NCBI GenBank assembly: GCA_005774595.1
Contig: VAUM01000037.1
Span: 1 to 10,280 of the forward strand
DNA length: 10,280 bases
Direction of reading: 5' to 3'
DNA from: Actinomycetota bacterium
GTDB lineage: Bacteria; Actinomycetota; Coriobacteriia; Anaerosomatales; D1FN1-002
The position numbers and the translations under genes were made by a program. This document shows positions 1 through 5,796 of the stretch, piece by piece. The notes under the pieces are model-generated. The model did no database searches. It saw nothing but the letters and a program-made list of their open reading frames with translations, and was not told the DNA's origin. The first letter of the stretch is position 1. The number at the start of each line of letters is the position of its first letter.

Positions 1-166
1 CTTCCACCACGAGGCGCCCGTCCCCGCCGGCCGGGACTACCGTCACGCCCGCCGGCCCCGTCACGCGGAACGCCGCCGCCGGACGCTGCGCGGCCCACGC
101 GAATGGCGCCGAGGCCGCGGCCACGGCCGCCACCGCACAGGCCAGCACGACGTCCGCGCGGGTCAT
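1..166 (-). CDS. NusG domain II-like membrane-anchored protein, 5' part only
   Basis: An ATG at 166-164 opens a frame of 55 codons that runs off the left edge without a stop. It lies 4 nt after the rnfB stop, so it is probably the seventh gene of the rnf operon. Residues about 5-24 form a hydrophobic segment (VVLACAVAAVAAASAPFAW), which fits a signal anchor or signal peptide. After a short linker comes FRVTGPAGVTVVPAGGDGRLVVE. This resembles the first beta strands of the NusG domain II family (small extracytoplasmic proteins often encoded beside rnf genes), where an 'xGpxGvxxvPl...' strand precedes a short variable turn. The diagnostic 'SPCPxxxC' part of that family would lie beyond the window, so the family call rests on the first strands and the context. 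A GAGGA sequence about 13 nt upstream, inside the end of rnfB, may act as ribosome binding site. Function is unknown; a role in assembly or in redox chemistry outside the membrane would be a guess. Confidence 0.6.
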   Translation of the reverse strand, partial: MTRADVVLACAVAAVAAASAPFAWAAQRPAAAFRVTGPAGVTVVPAGGDGRLVVE

Positions 167-170
167 GGCG

Positions 171-1094
171 CTACGCGTCCTCGTCCGACTCGCTCGCGCC
201 CTCGTCGGCGACCGCAGCGCGCTCGGGGGCGAATCCGGCCACGTCGCGTGCCTTGCCGTCGATCTCGTGCGCCGGAGCGATCGCAGCGCGGCCGAACAGG
301 TCGATGCAGTCCTGCGGGCACACGTCCACACAGGCACCGCAGGCGGTGCACTTGGCGTAGTCGACGACCGCCAGCGCGTCCACGACGACGATCGCGCCGT
401 ACGCGCACGCCTTCTCGCACTTCTTGCACGCGATGCACGCGTGCGGGCACGCCTTCTTGCGGGGGGCGGGCTTGTCGTGCGCCGAGCAGCGCACCGCGAC
501 GGGGGCGTTCTCGGACACGAGCTCGAGCAGGTGCGTCGACCCGCGCGGGCACTCGCGCACGCAGATGCCGCAGCCCGTGCACGCGACGAGGTCGACGACC
601 GGCAGCCCGCGCTCGTCCATGCGGATCGCGTCGAACGGGCACGCCCGGAAGCAGTCGCCGTAGCCGAAACAGCCCCAGCGGCACACGAGGTCGCCGCCCG
701 CGAGCTTCGAGGCCGAGGCGCAGGACAGCAGGCCCGAGTAGTCGAACGCGCGGGCCGCGTCGCGGCCGCCGCCGCAGTGGCGGCACGACACGACCGTGGC
801 GACCTCGCCGGCCTCGACGCCCATGACCTCGGCCACGGCGTCGGCGACCGTCTGGCCACCGGCCACGCAGGCGTTGGCGGGCTTGGTGCCGGCGGCGATC
901 AGCTCGGCGACAGCGAAGCACGACGGGTTGCCGCACGCGCCGCAGTTGCCGCCCGGCAGCGCCGCGAAGACCGCCTCGATGAGCGGGTCGACCTCGACGT
1001 GGAACTTCTTCGACGCCACGGCGAGCAGCCCCGCCGAGATGAGGCCCATCAGCGAGAGGGCGCCGACCGCCTTTCCGATGAGTGCGAAGTCCAT
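171..1094 (-). CDS. rnfB: Rnf complex subunit B, polyferredoxin
   Basis: RnfB is the cytoplasmic iron-sulfur subunit that takes electrons from reduced ferredoxin and passes them into the Rnf complex. The protein is 307 aa, the long form known from Clostridia-type Rnf, not the roughly 190-aa proteobacterial RsxB. Residues 5-27 form a membrane anchor. C51, C54, C59 and C76 form the N-terminal 4Fe-4S domain (GGNCGACGNPSC). Further ferredoxin-like clusters use C138/C142/C148/C152 (GDCFRACPFDAI), C172/C175/C178/C182, C220/C223/C226/C230 and C249/C252/C255/C259. There are 26 cysteines in all. The ATG at 1094 is preferred: it has a strong AGGAAGGGGGG site just upstream, lies 13 nt after the rnfA stop, and begins with the membrane anchor. 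The frame is open to 1214, but that extension overlaps rnfA and has no family similarity. The last 20 or so residues are acidic (ESDEDA end) and unlike the core. Identification is secure. Confidence 0.95.
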   Translation of the reverse strand: MDFALIGKAVGALSLMGLISAGLLAVASKKFHVEVDPLIEAVFAALPGGNCGACGNPSCFAVAELIAAGTKPANACVAGGQTVADAVAEVMGVEAGEVATVVSCRHCGGGRDAARAFDYSGLLSCASASKLAGGDLVCRWGCFGYGDCFRACPFDAIRMDERGLPVVDLVACTGCGICVRECPRGSTHLLELVSENAPVAVRCSAHDKPAPRKKACPHACIACKKCEKACAYGAIVVVDALAVVDYAKCTACGACVDVCPQDCIDLFGRAAIAPAHEIDGKARDVAGFAPERAAVADEGASESDEDA

Positions 1095-1107
1095 GCGTCC
1101 CCCCTTC

Positions 1108-1728
1108 CTACAGCCCGAACAAGGAGCCGAGGCCGATGTAGCCGAGCGAGAGCAGGCCCGCGCAGATGAACGACATCGGCGTGCCCTTGAGCCACTTGGG
1201 CACCGGCGCGACATCGAGGCGCTCGCGGATCGCGGTGAAGCACAGCAGCGCGAAGCCGTAGCCCAGCGCCACGCCGGCGGTGTAGACGACCGCCTGCAGG
1301 AACGAGAAGTCGAACGGCATGTTCATCTTGAAGAAGCCCGGCTTGACCGACTCGGTCGCGGCAGCGAGCACGGCGCAGTTCGTGGTGATGAGGGGCAGGT
1401 AGATGCCCATCGCGCGGTACAGCGTCGGGCTCGACTTCTTGAGGTACATCTCGACGAACTGCACGAGCGCCGCGATGACCAGGATGAACGCGGGGATGTA
1501 GAGGAACTCGCCGACCCCGAGCGGCACGAGCAGGAAGTAGTACGCGACCCAGGTCACCGAACTCGCCATGACCATGACGAAGAGCACGGCGAGGCTCATG
1601 CCCCAGGACGTCTCCATCGAGTTGGAGATGCCGAAGAACGAGCACAGCGCGATGAAGCGGGTCAGCAGGATGTTGCTGACGAGCGCCGAGCCGATGAGGA
1701 GCAGGCCGAGTTGCTGCAGCGTCGACAT
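1108..1728 (-). CDS. rnfA: Rnf complex subunit A, membrane protein
   Basis: RnfA is an integral membrane subunit which, with RnfE, holds a membrane-embedded iron-sulfur cluster that passes electrons across the bilayer. The protein is 206 aa with about six hydrophobic helices, a normal family length. The two expected ligand cysteines are present: C29 in RFIALCSFFGIS and C118 in YLPLITTNCAV. The usual proline after the first cysteine is serine here. The C-terminal LGYGFALLCFTAIRERLD segment is typical of the family. The ATG at 1728 lies 1 nt after the rnfE stop (TAG-G-ATG). An AGGAGGG site about 10 nt upstream lies inside the end of rnfE, so translation is probably coupled. RnfA and RnfE are homologues; the order after rnfE and before rnfB, and the match around LPLITTNC, favour RnfA. 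Confidence 0.95.
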   Translation of the reverse strand: MSTLQQLGLLLIGSALVSNILLTRFIALCSFFGISNSMETSWGMSLAVLFVMVMASSVTWVAYYFLLVPLGVGEFLYIPAFILVIAALVQFVEMYLKKSSPTLYRAMGIYLPLITTNCAVLAAATESVKPGFFKMNMPFDFSFLQAVVYTAGVALGYGFALLCFTAIRERLDVAPVPKWLKGTPMSFICAGLLSLGYIGLGSLFGL

Positions 1729-1729
1729 C

Positions 1730-2359
1730 CTATGCCGCCCTCCTCTCGGCCGCGCGTATGCGCTTGTTGATCTCGAGGTTGCCCGCCATGAGCAGGCCGA
1801 ACAGGATGAACGCCCCCGGGAACAGCACGAGGATGTTCGGCGGGGCGTACGCGTCGGGGAACTTGACGAGCGTCGCCCCGAGGAACTGCAACTGGCCGGT
1901 GCCGAACAGCTCGCGGATGACCGACATGATGCTCAGGATGATGGTGTAGCCGATGCCCATCCCGAGCCCGTCGGCCGCCGAGAGCAGGATGCCGTTGTGG
2001 TACGCGAACGCCTCGGCGCGGCCGAGCACGATGCAGTTGACGACGATCAGCGGGATCCACACGCCGAGGAACGCGTAGATGGTCGGGACGTACGCCTTCA
2101 TCACCAGGTCGACGATCGTCACGAACGACGCGATGACCACGATGAAGATCGGGATGCGGACCTCGTCGGGGATGAACTTGCGGATGGCCGCGATGATCAC
2201 ATTGCTCATGACGAGTACGAAGATGACCGCGACTCCCATGAAGAACGAGCCCTCGAACTTGGTGGAGACTGCGCAGGCGGAGCACAGGCCGATCATCAGC
2301 ACCATGAGCGGGTTCTCGAGGGCGAGCCCGTCGAGCAGGGTCTTCATGAAGTGCTTCAC
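1730..2359 (-). CDS. rnfE: Rnf complex subunit E, membrane protein
   Basis: RnfE is the pseudo-symmetric partner of RnfA; known structures place one iron-sulfur cluster between their cysteines in the membrane. The protein is 209 aa with about six hydrophobic helices. Family signatures are the N-terminal LLDGLALENPLMVLMIGLC and WIPLIVVNCIVLGRAEAFA. The predicted ligands are C26 and C109. As in RnfA, the residue after the first ligand is serine where most homologues I recall have proline, and there is an additional C29 (GLCSACAVST). The start is a GTG at 2359 overlapping the rnfG stop (GTGA), preceded by an AAGGAGGGGGG ribosome binding site. An in-frame ATG at 2347 is a weaker alternative because it would lose the family's N-terminal 'MK' region and the good spacing. 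The tail is basic (NKRIRAAERRAA), consistent with a cytoplasmic C-terminus. Confidence 0.95.
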   Translation of the reverse strand: MKHFMKTLLDGLALENPLMVLMIGLCSACAVSTKFEGSFFMGVAVIFVLVMSNVIIAAIRKFIPDEVRIPIFIVVIASFVTIVDLVMKAYVPTIYAFLGVWIPLIVVNCIVLGRAEAFAYHNGILLSAADGLGMGIGYTIILSIMSVIRELFGTGQLQFLGATLVKFPDAYAPPNILVLFPGAFILFGLLMAGNLEINKRIRAAERRAA

Positions 2360-2961
2360 TGCGCACCCCCCTCCTTCGACAGCACGTCCGCGTACACGTG
2401 CCCGGCCGCGATGACGCCCTTGCGCACGCCGCGCGAGGACTTCGTGGCCCCGGTGATCGTGTCGACCTTCTTGGCCGACTTCTCGATGTCCTTGCCGTCG
2501 ACGCCGACGAACTTCGCCAGGTACTCCGGCTCGCCGATCGCCTTCGTGCCGAGGCCCGGCGTCTCGTTGTGCAGCACCACTGTGACACCGGTGACCAAAC
2601 CGGAACTGTCCAAACCGACGACCATGGTTATCGGCCCGCCGTAGCCGCGCGGGCCGACCTTCAGACCCCAGCCGACGGTCTCGCCGGACGCGGACTTCGC
2701 GGCGTAGACCGCATAGACGGGCGTCTCGCCCGCCGCCGCTACCGCCCGGTCGAGCAGCGCCTGGTCGGCCTGCTCGAACGTGGCGCCGACCGCGGCGTCG
2801 CCCATGACCTCGGCCAGCGCCTTCTCGACCGCAAGGCGCTCCTGCTCGGCGATGAGGTCCTTCGTGGCGCCGTAGGTGACCGAGAGCCCCGCCGCAGCCA
2901 CCGCGCAGGTGACCACGACCGACAGGATCAGGCGCACCGGGGTACTCGGACTGCTAGCCAC
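2356..2961 (-). CDS. rnfG: Rnf complex subunit G, covalent FMN protein
   Basis: RnfG is a membrane-anchored subunit whose soluble domain, on the outer face, carries a covalently bound FMN in the electron path. The protein is 201 aa. Residues 8-30 form a single membrane anchor (VRLILSVVVTCAVAAAGLSV). The flavinylation motif is DTITGATKSS at 167-176, with T173 as the expected FMN-bearing threonine; TGAT in place of the commoner SGAT is within the family consensus. Other FMN-binding-domain signatures are GYGGPITMVVGLD (107-118) and HNETPGLGTK (131-140). The start is a GTG at 2961 that overlaps the rnfD stop by 8 nt; there is no strong ribosome binding site, so coupling to rnfD translation is likely. 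Attachment of FMN needs an ApbE-type FMN transferase, which is not encoded in this window. Confidence 0.95.
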   Translation of the reverse strand: MASSPSTPVRLILSVVVTCAVAAAGLSVTYGATKDLIAEQERLAVEKALAEVMGDAAVGATFEQADQALLDRAVAAAGETPVYAVYAAKSASGETVGWGLKVGPRGYGGPITMVVGLDSSGLVTGVTVVLHNETPGLGTKAIGEPEYLAKFVGVDGKDIEKSAKKVDTITGATKSSRGVRKGVIAAGHVYADVLSKEGGAQ

Positions 2962-3958
2962 GGGACTTCACCCACCCGAAGGTCCTCGGGCGGAACCCGC
3001 GGTCGATCAGCGGCGCCAGCCCGTTCATGAACAGGATCGCGAAGGTGGTCGTCTCGGGCATCGGCCCGAAGAACCGCGTCACCACGTTGAAGGTGCCGCA
3101 GCCCACGCCGAACACGAGCCGGCCCCACTTCGTGACCGGCGAGCTCACGTAGTCGGTGGCCATGAAGAACGCGCCGAGGAGCACGCCGCCCGCCAGCACG
3201 TTGAACACCGGGTCGGACCCGAACGCCCACGACAGCAGCGCCACCGACCCGATGTACCCGGCCGGGATGCGCCAGTCGACGATGCGCATCGCGATGAGGA
3301 ACAGCCCGCCGAGGATGAGCAGCCCGCCCGAGATCTCGCCGAGCGAGCCCTCGAGGTTCTTGACGAGCAGCGGCATCCACTGCGCGGGCAGGTCGAACCC
3401 GTACGCTCCGCCCGCGGCACGGTCGGCCGCGGCCAGCGCGAGGCGGGTGGCGCCGCTGATCGTGTCCAGCCCTGCGCCCGACTGGTCGGCCATGACGCCG
3501 AACCATCCGCCGGCGTTGGGCTGGATCTCGGAGAAGACACCGGCCCACGACAGCGTGACCACCGCGCGGCCGACGAGCGCCGGGTTGAACAGGTTCCACC
3601 CGAGGCCGCCGAAGAGCATCTTCGCCAGCCCGATCGAGACGATCCCGCCGACGACCGCGATCCACCACGGCGTGCACGGCGGAAGCGACATCGCGAGCAA
3701 GACGCCGGTGACGACCGCGCTCAGGTCGGCTACCGACTGCGGGCGCTTCGTGACCGCGTTCCAGGCCCACTCGGTCGCGACGCTCGAGATGACGCAGCAC
3801 AGCAGCAGCGTGACCGCGGCCATCCCCATGTTCACGACCGCCCAGATGGCGGCCGGCGCGAGCGCGGCGAGCACCATCAGCATGATGTGCGTGACGTTCG
3901 CCGGCGCCGCGATGTGCGGCGGGGCCGAGACGCGCAGGCGTGCGGGGGTCTCGCTCAC
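2954..3958 (-). CDS. rnfD: Rnf complex subunit D, covalent FMN membrane protein
   Basis: RnfD is the polytopic membrane subunit carrying a second covalent FMN. The protein is 334 aa, normal for the family, with about eight to ten hydrophobic helices. Conserved blocks are GGLGWNLFNPALVGRAVV (117-134), the flavinylation motif DTISGATRL (165-173, T171 the FMN site), ATDYVSSPVTKWGRLVFGVG (267-286) and AILFMNGLAPLIDRGFRPR (307-325). The start is a GTG at 3958 sharing a GTGA overlap with the rnfC stop, with GAGGGG about 10 nt upstream. The same frame stays open far upstream, to 4888, but that part lies antisense-like within rnfC's coding region in another frame and reads as arginine-rich noise, so it is not part of the gene. 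N-terminal residues 1-22 are hydrophilic and the first helix begins near residue 24, as in homologues. Confidence 0.95.
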   Translation of the reverse strand: MSETPARLRVSAPPHIAAPANVTHIMLMVLAALAPAAIWAVVNMGMAAVTLLLCCVISSVATEWAWNAVTKRPQSVADLSAVVTGVLLAMSLPPCTPWWIAVVGGIVSIGLAKMLFGGLGWNLFNPALVGRAVVTLSWAGVFSEIQPNAGGWFGVMADQSGAGLDTISGATRLALAAADRAAGGAYGFDLPAQWMPLLVKNLEGSLGEISGGLLILGGLFLIAMRIVDWRIPAGYIGSVALLSWAFGSDPVFNVLAGGVLLGAFFMATDYVSSPVTKWGRLVFGVGCGTFNVVTRFFGPMPETTTFAILFMNGLAPLIDRGFRPRTFGWVKSRG

Positions 3959-5256
3959 AGCTTCGCCCCCCTCGACATCAGCGTCGCCTTCGCGCGCCGG
4001 ATGAGCGGCACGAGCGGACGCCGGCTCGGGCAGACGAACGCGCAGCACCCGCACTCGATGCAGTCGAGCGCGTGGAACTCCTCGCAGCGGTCCCAGTCGT
4101 GCGCGTACGAGTAGATGCCGATCTGGTAGGGCTCGAGCATCATCGGGCAGGCGTCCGCGCAGCGGCCGCAGCGGATGCACGCCTGGTCGTCGTTCACATC
4201 CGGCGCGCCCTCGGCCGCAGGGATCGCGATGACGCCCGACGTGCCCTTCGTGACCGGCACGTCGAGCGACCCGACGGCAGCGCCGCACATCGGCCCGCCG
4301 GAGACGATCTTGGCGGTCGGGTCGGTCACGCCGCCGGCCATCTCGAGCAGGTCGCCCACGGAGGTCCCGATCAGCGTGAGGTAGTTGCCGGGCTTCGCGA
4401 CGGCGCCCGACACGGTCACCACGCGCTCGATGAGCGGCTTGCGCAGTTCGAACGCGTCGTGGACGGCGGCGGCGGTGCCCACGTTGTGGACGAGGGCGCC
4501 GGTGGCCGCCGGCAGCTTGCCGTGCGGGACCTCTTTGGCCAGCACCGCCCAGATGAGCTGCTTCTCGGCGCCTTGCGGATAGCGGGTCGGTAGCGACATC
4601 ACCTCGACGCCCTCGCCGGCGGCGGCACGCAGCGCATCGATCGCGTCGGGCTTGTTGTCCTCGACGCCGATCACGATGCGCTTCGCGCCCACGATGTCGC
4701 GGATCCGCTTCGCGCCGCCGACGACCTTGCCCGGCGACTCGAGCATCGTGCGGTGGTCGCACGTCAGGTACGGCTCGCATTCGCAGCCGTTGAGCAGAAC
4801 GGTGCTCACGGGCATGTCGTGCGGCGGCTCGAGTTTGACCTTCGTCGGGAATGCCGCGCCGCCCATGCCGACGATTCCCGCCGCGCACACGACCTCGCGC
4901 GGGTCGTCGTTCTCGGCGACCGGCAGCCAGGTGTCGAGGTCCTGCCCGGCGTCCGGCTCGATGCGCACGGCGACCGCGTGCGTCCCTCCCGCCAGCAGGA
5001 CGTCGGCCACCTCGGTGACCGTGCCGTCGACGGGACTGTGCACCGGGGCCGAGACCTTCGCCCGGATGTCACCGACCGTCTGGCCGCGCTTCACGCGGTC
5101 GCCGGCAGCGACGACCGGCTCGCACGGCGCGCCCAGATGCTGGGACATCGGGACCGTGACCGAGGCGGGCACCCCGGCCCGCACGACCGGCAGGCTGGCC
5201 GTGGCCGCCTTGCGGTCGTCCGGGTGGACGCCTCCTCGGAAGCGCGCTGTGCTCAC
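3955..5256 (-). CDS. rnfC: Rnf complex subunit C, NADH-binding subunit
   Basis: RnfC is the peripheral cytoplasmic subunit that binds FMN and reacts with NAD(H). The protein is 433 aa, the short form of Clostridia-type complexes, without the long repeat tail of E. coli RsxC. In order: a barrel-sandwich domain (about 1-110, with SPVDGTVTEV at 74-83); a Complex I 51-kDa-like nucleotide-binding region with GIVGMGGAAFPTKVK (127-141) and NGCECEPYLTCDHRTM (156-171); an SLBB-like region (about 278-325); and two 4Fe-4S motifs, C360/C363/C366/C370 and C399/C402/C405/C409. The start is a GTG at 5256 with GGGGAGGG about 6 nt upstream. An ATG at 5275 hits a stop after seven codons and cannot serve. The gene is first in the rnf operon and follows ndk after 99 nt. 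Identification is secure. Confidence 0.96.
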   Translation of the reverse strand: MSTARFRGGVHPDDRKAATASLPVVRAGVPASVTVPMSQHLGAPCEPVVAAGDRVKRGQTVGDIRAKVSAPVHSPVDGTVTEVADVLLAGGTHAVAVRIEPDAGQDLDTWLPVAENDDPREVVCAAGIVGMGGAAFPTKVKLEPPHDMPVSTVLLNGCECEPYLTCDHRTMLESPGKVVGGAKRIRDIVGAKRIVIGVEDNKPDAIDALRAAAGEGVEVMSLPTRYPQGAEKQLIWAVLAKEVPHGKLPAATGALVHNVGTAAAVHDAFELRKPLIERVVTVSGAVAKPGNYLTLIGTSVGDLLEMAGGVTDPTAKIVSGGPMCGAAVGSLDVPVTKGTSGVIAIPAAEGAPDVNDDQACIRCGRCADACPMMLEPYQIGIYSYAHDWDRCEEFHALDCIECGCCAFVCPSRRPLVPLIRRAKATLMSRGAKL

Positions 5257-5355
5257 GCGCGACCCTCCCCTTCCATGGCCGACTGACGCTCAAGGTATCG
5301 GGAAAGTCGATTCGGGGGATGCTGCCCGATTCCTGCAAACACCTGCGACGCGCTG
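5257..5355 (-). promoter_or_regulatory. ndk-rnfC intergenic leader with rnfC ribosome binding site
   Basis: These 99 nt separate ndk from rnfC. The sure element is the ribosome binding site GGGGAGGGT at 5262-5270. An imperfect inverted repeat (gattcggg 5309-5316 and cccgattc 5325-5332, one mismatch) is too short and lacks a T-run, so it is not convincing as a terminator. I found no good -35/-10 pair. The gap is long enough to hold an rnf promoter, but the sequence does not settle whether rnf has its own promoter or is read through from ndk. Confidence 0.3.
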
Positions 5356-5757
5356 CTACGAGAAGAAGATCGCGATCTCGCGCTCGGCGCTCGCAGGGGA
5401 GTCCGAGCCGTGGACCACGTTCGCATCGAGCGTCAGCCCGAAGTCGCCGCGGATGGTGCCCGGGGCGGCCTCGGCGGGGTTCGTCGCGCCCATGAGCTTG
5501 CGGCAGACGGCGACGGCGTCCGGCCCGCTGACGACCATGCGCACGACCGGACCCGACGTGATGTAGGCGACGAGACCCTCGTAGAACGGCTTGCCGGCGT
5601 GCTCGGCGTAGTTGGCCTCGGCCTGCTCGCGGGCGACCGTCCCGAGCTCCATGCGCTCGATGGTCAGCCCGGTGCGCTCGAAGCGCGAGATGATGGCGCC
5701 CGCGAGACCGCGGGCGACTGCATCCGGCTTGATCATGACGTACGTACGCTGGTCCAA
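5356..5757 (-). CDS. ndk: Nucleoside diphosphate kinase
   Basis: Ndk transfers the gamma phosphate from ATP to nucleoside diphosphates through a phosphohistidine intermediate, balancing NTP and dNTP pools in the cytosol. The protein is 133 aa, the usual bacterial length. The N-terminal strand TYVMIKPDAVARGLAG and the active-site block NVVHGSDS (113-120, catalytic H116) are both intact, as is the nucleotide-binding RGDFG (103-107). The C-terminus EIAIFFS resembles the family's 'Ei.lwF' end. The start appears to be TTG at 5757: it is preceded by AAGGGAAGGAA at a good distance, the frame closes at a TAG (5799-5797, the stop of the upstream gene), and no ATG or GTG lies between. The next ATG (codon 8) would remove the first beta strand. 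It lies 39 nt after the TPR gene. Confidence 0.96.
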   Translation of the reverse strand: MDQRTYVMIKPDAVARGLAGAIISRFERTGLTIERMELGTVAREQAEANYAEHAGKPFYEGLVAYITSGPVVRMVVSGPDAVAVCRKLMGATNPAEAAPGTIRGDFGLTLDANVVHGSDSPASAEREIAIFFS

Positions 5758-5796
5758 GTCCGTTCCTTCCCTTGCCGTGTGCGTGTGACGGCGGCC

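Noticed and set aside
165..1169. Plus-strand open frames opposite rnfB and similar ones opposite the other rnf genes (for example 2876-4114)
   Set aside because: Low-complexity Arg/Ala/Asp/His composition and complete overlap with secure genes on the other strand.
1095..1214. 40-residue N-terminal extension of rnfB
   Set aside because: It overlaps the end of rnfA and is Arg/Ser/Cys-rich noise; the ATG at 1094 has a strong ribosome binding site and leads into the membrane anchor.
3959..4888. Long upstream extension of the rnfD frame (to about 644 aa)
   Set aside because: It lies wholly inside rnfC in another frame and reads as arginine-rich sequence without family similarity; rnfD similarity begins just after the GTG at 3958.
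5309..5332. Inverted repeat after ndk considered as a terminator
   Set aside because: Stem of eight with a mismatch, a loop of about eight bases and no T-run on either strand.
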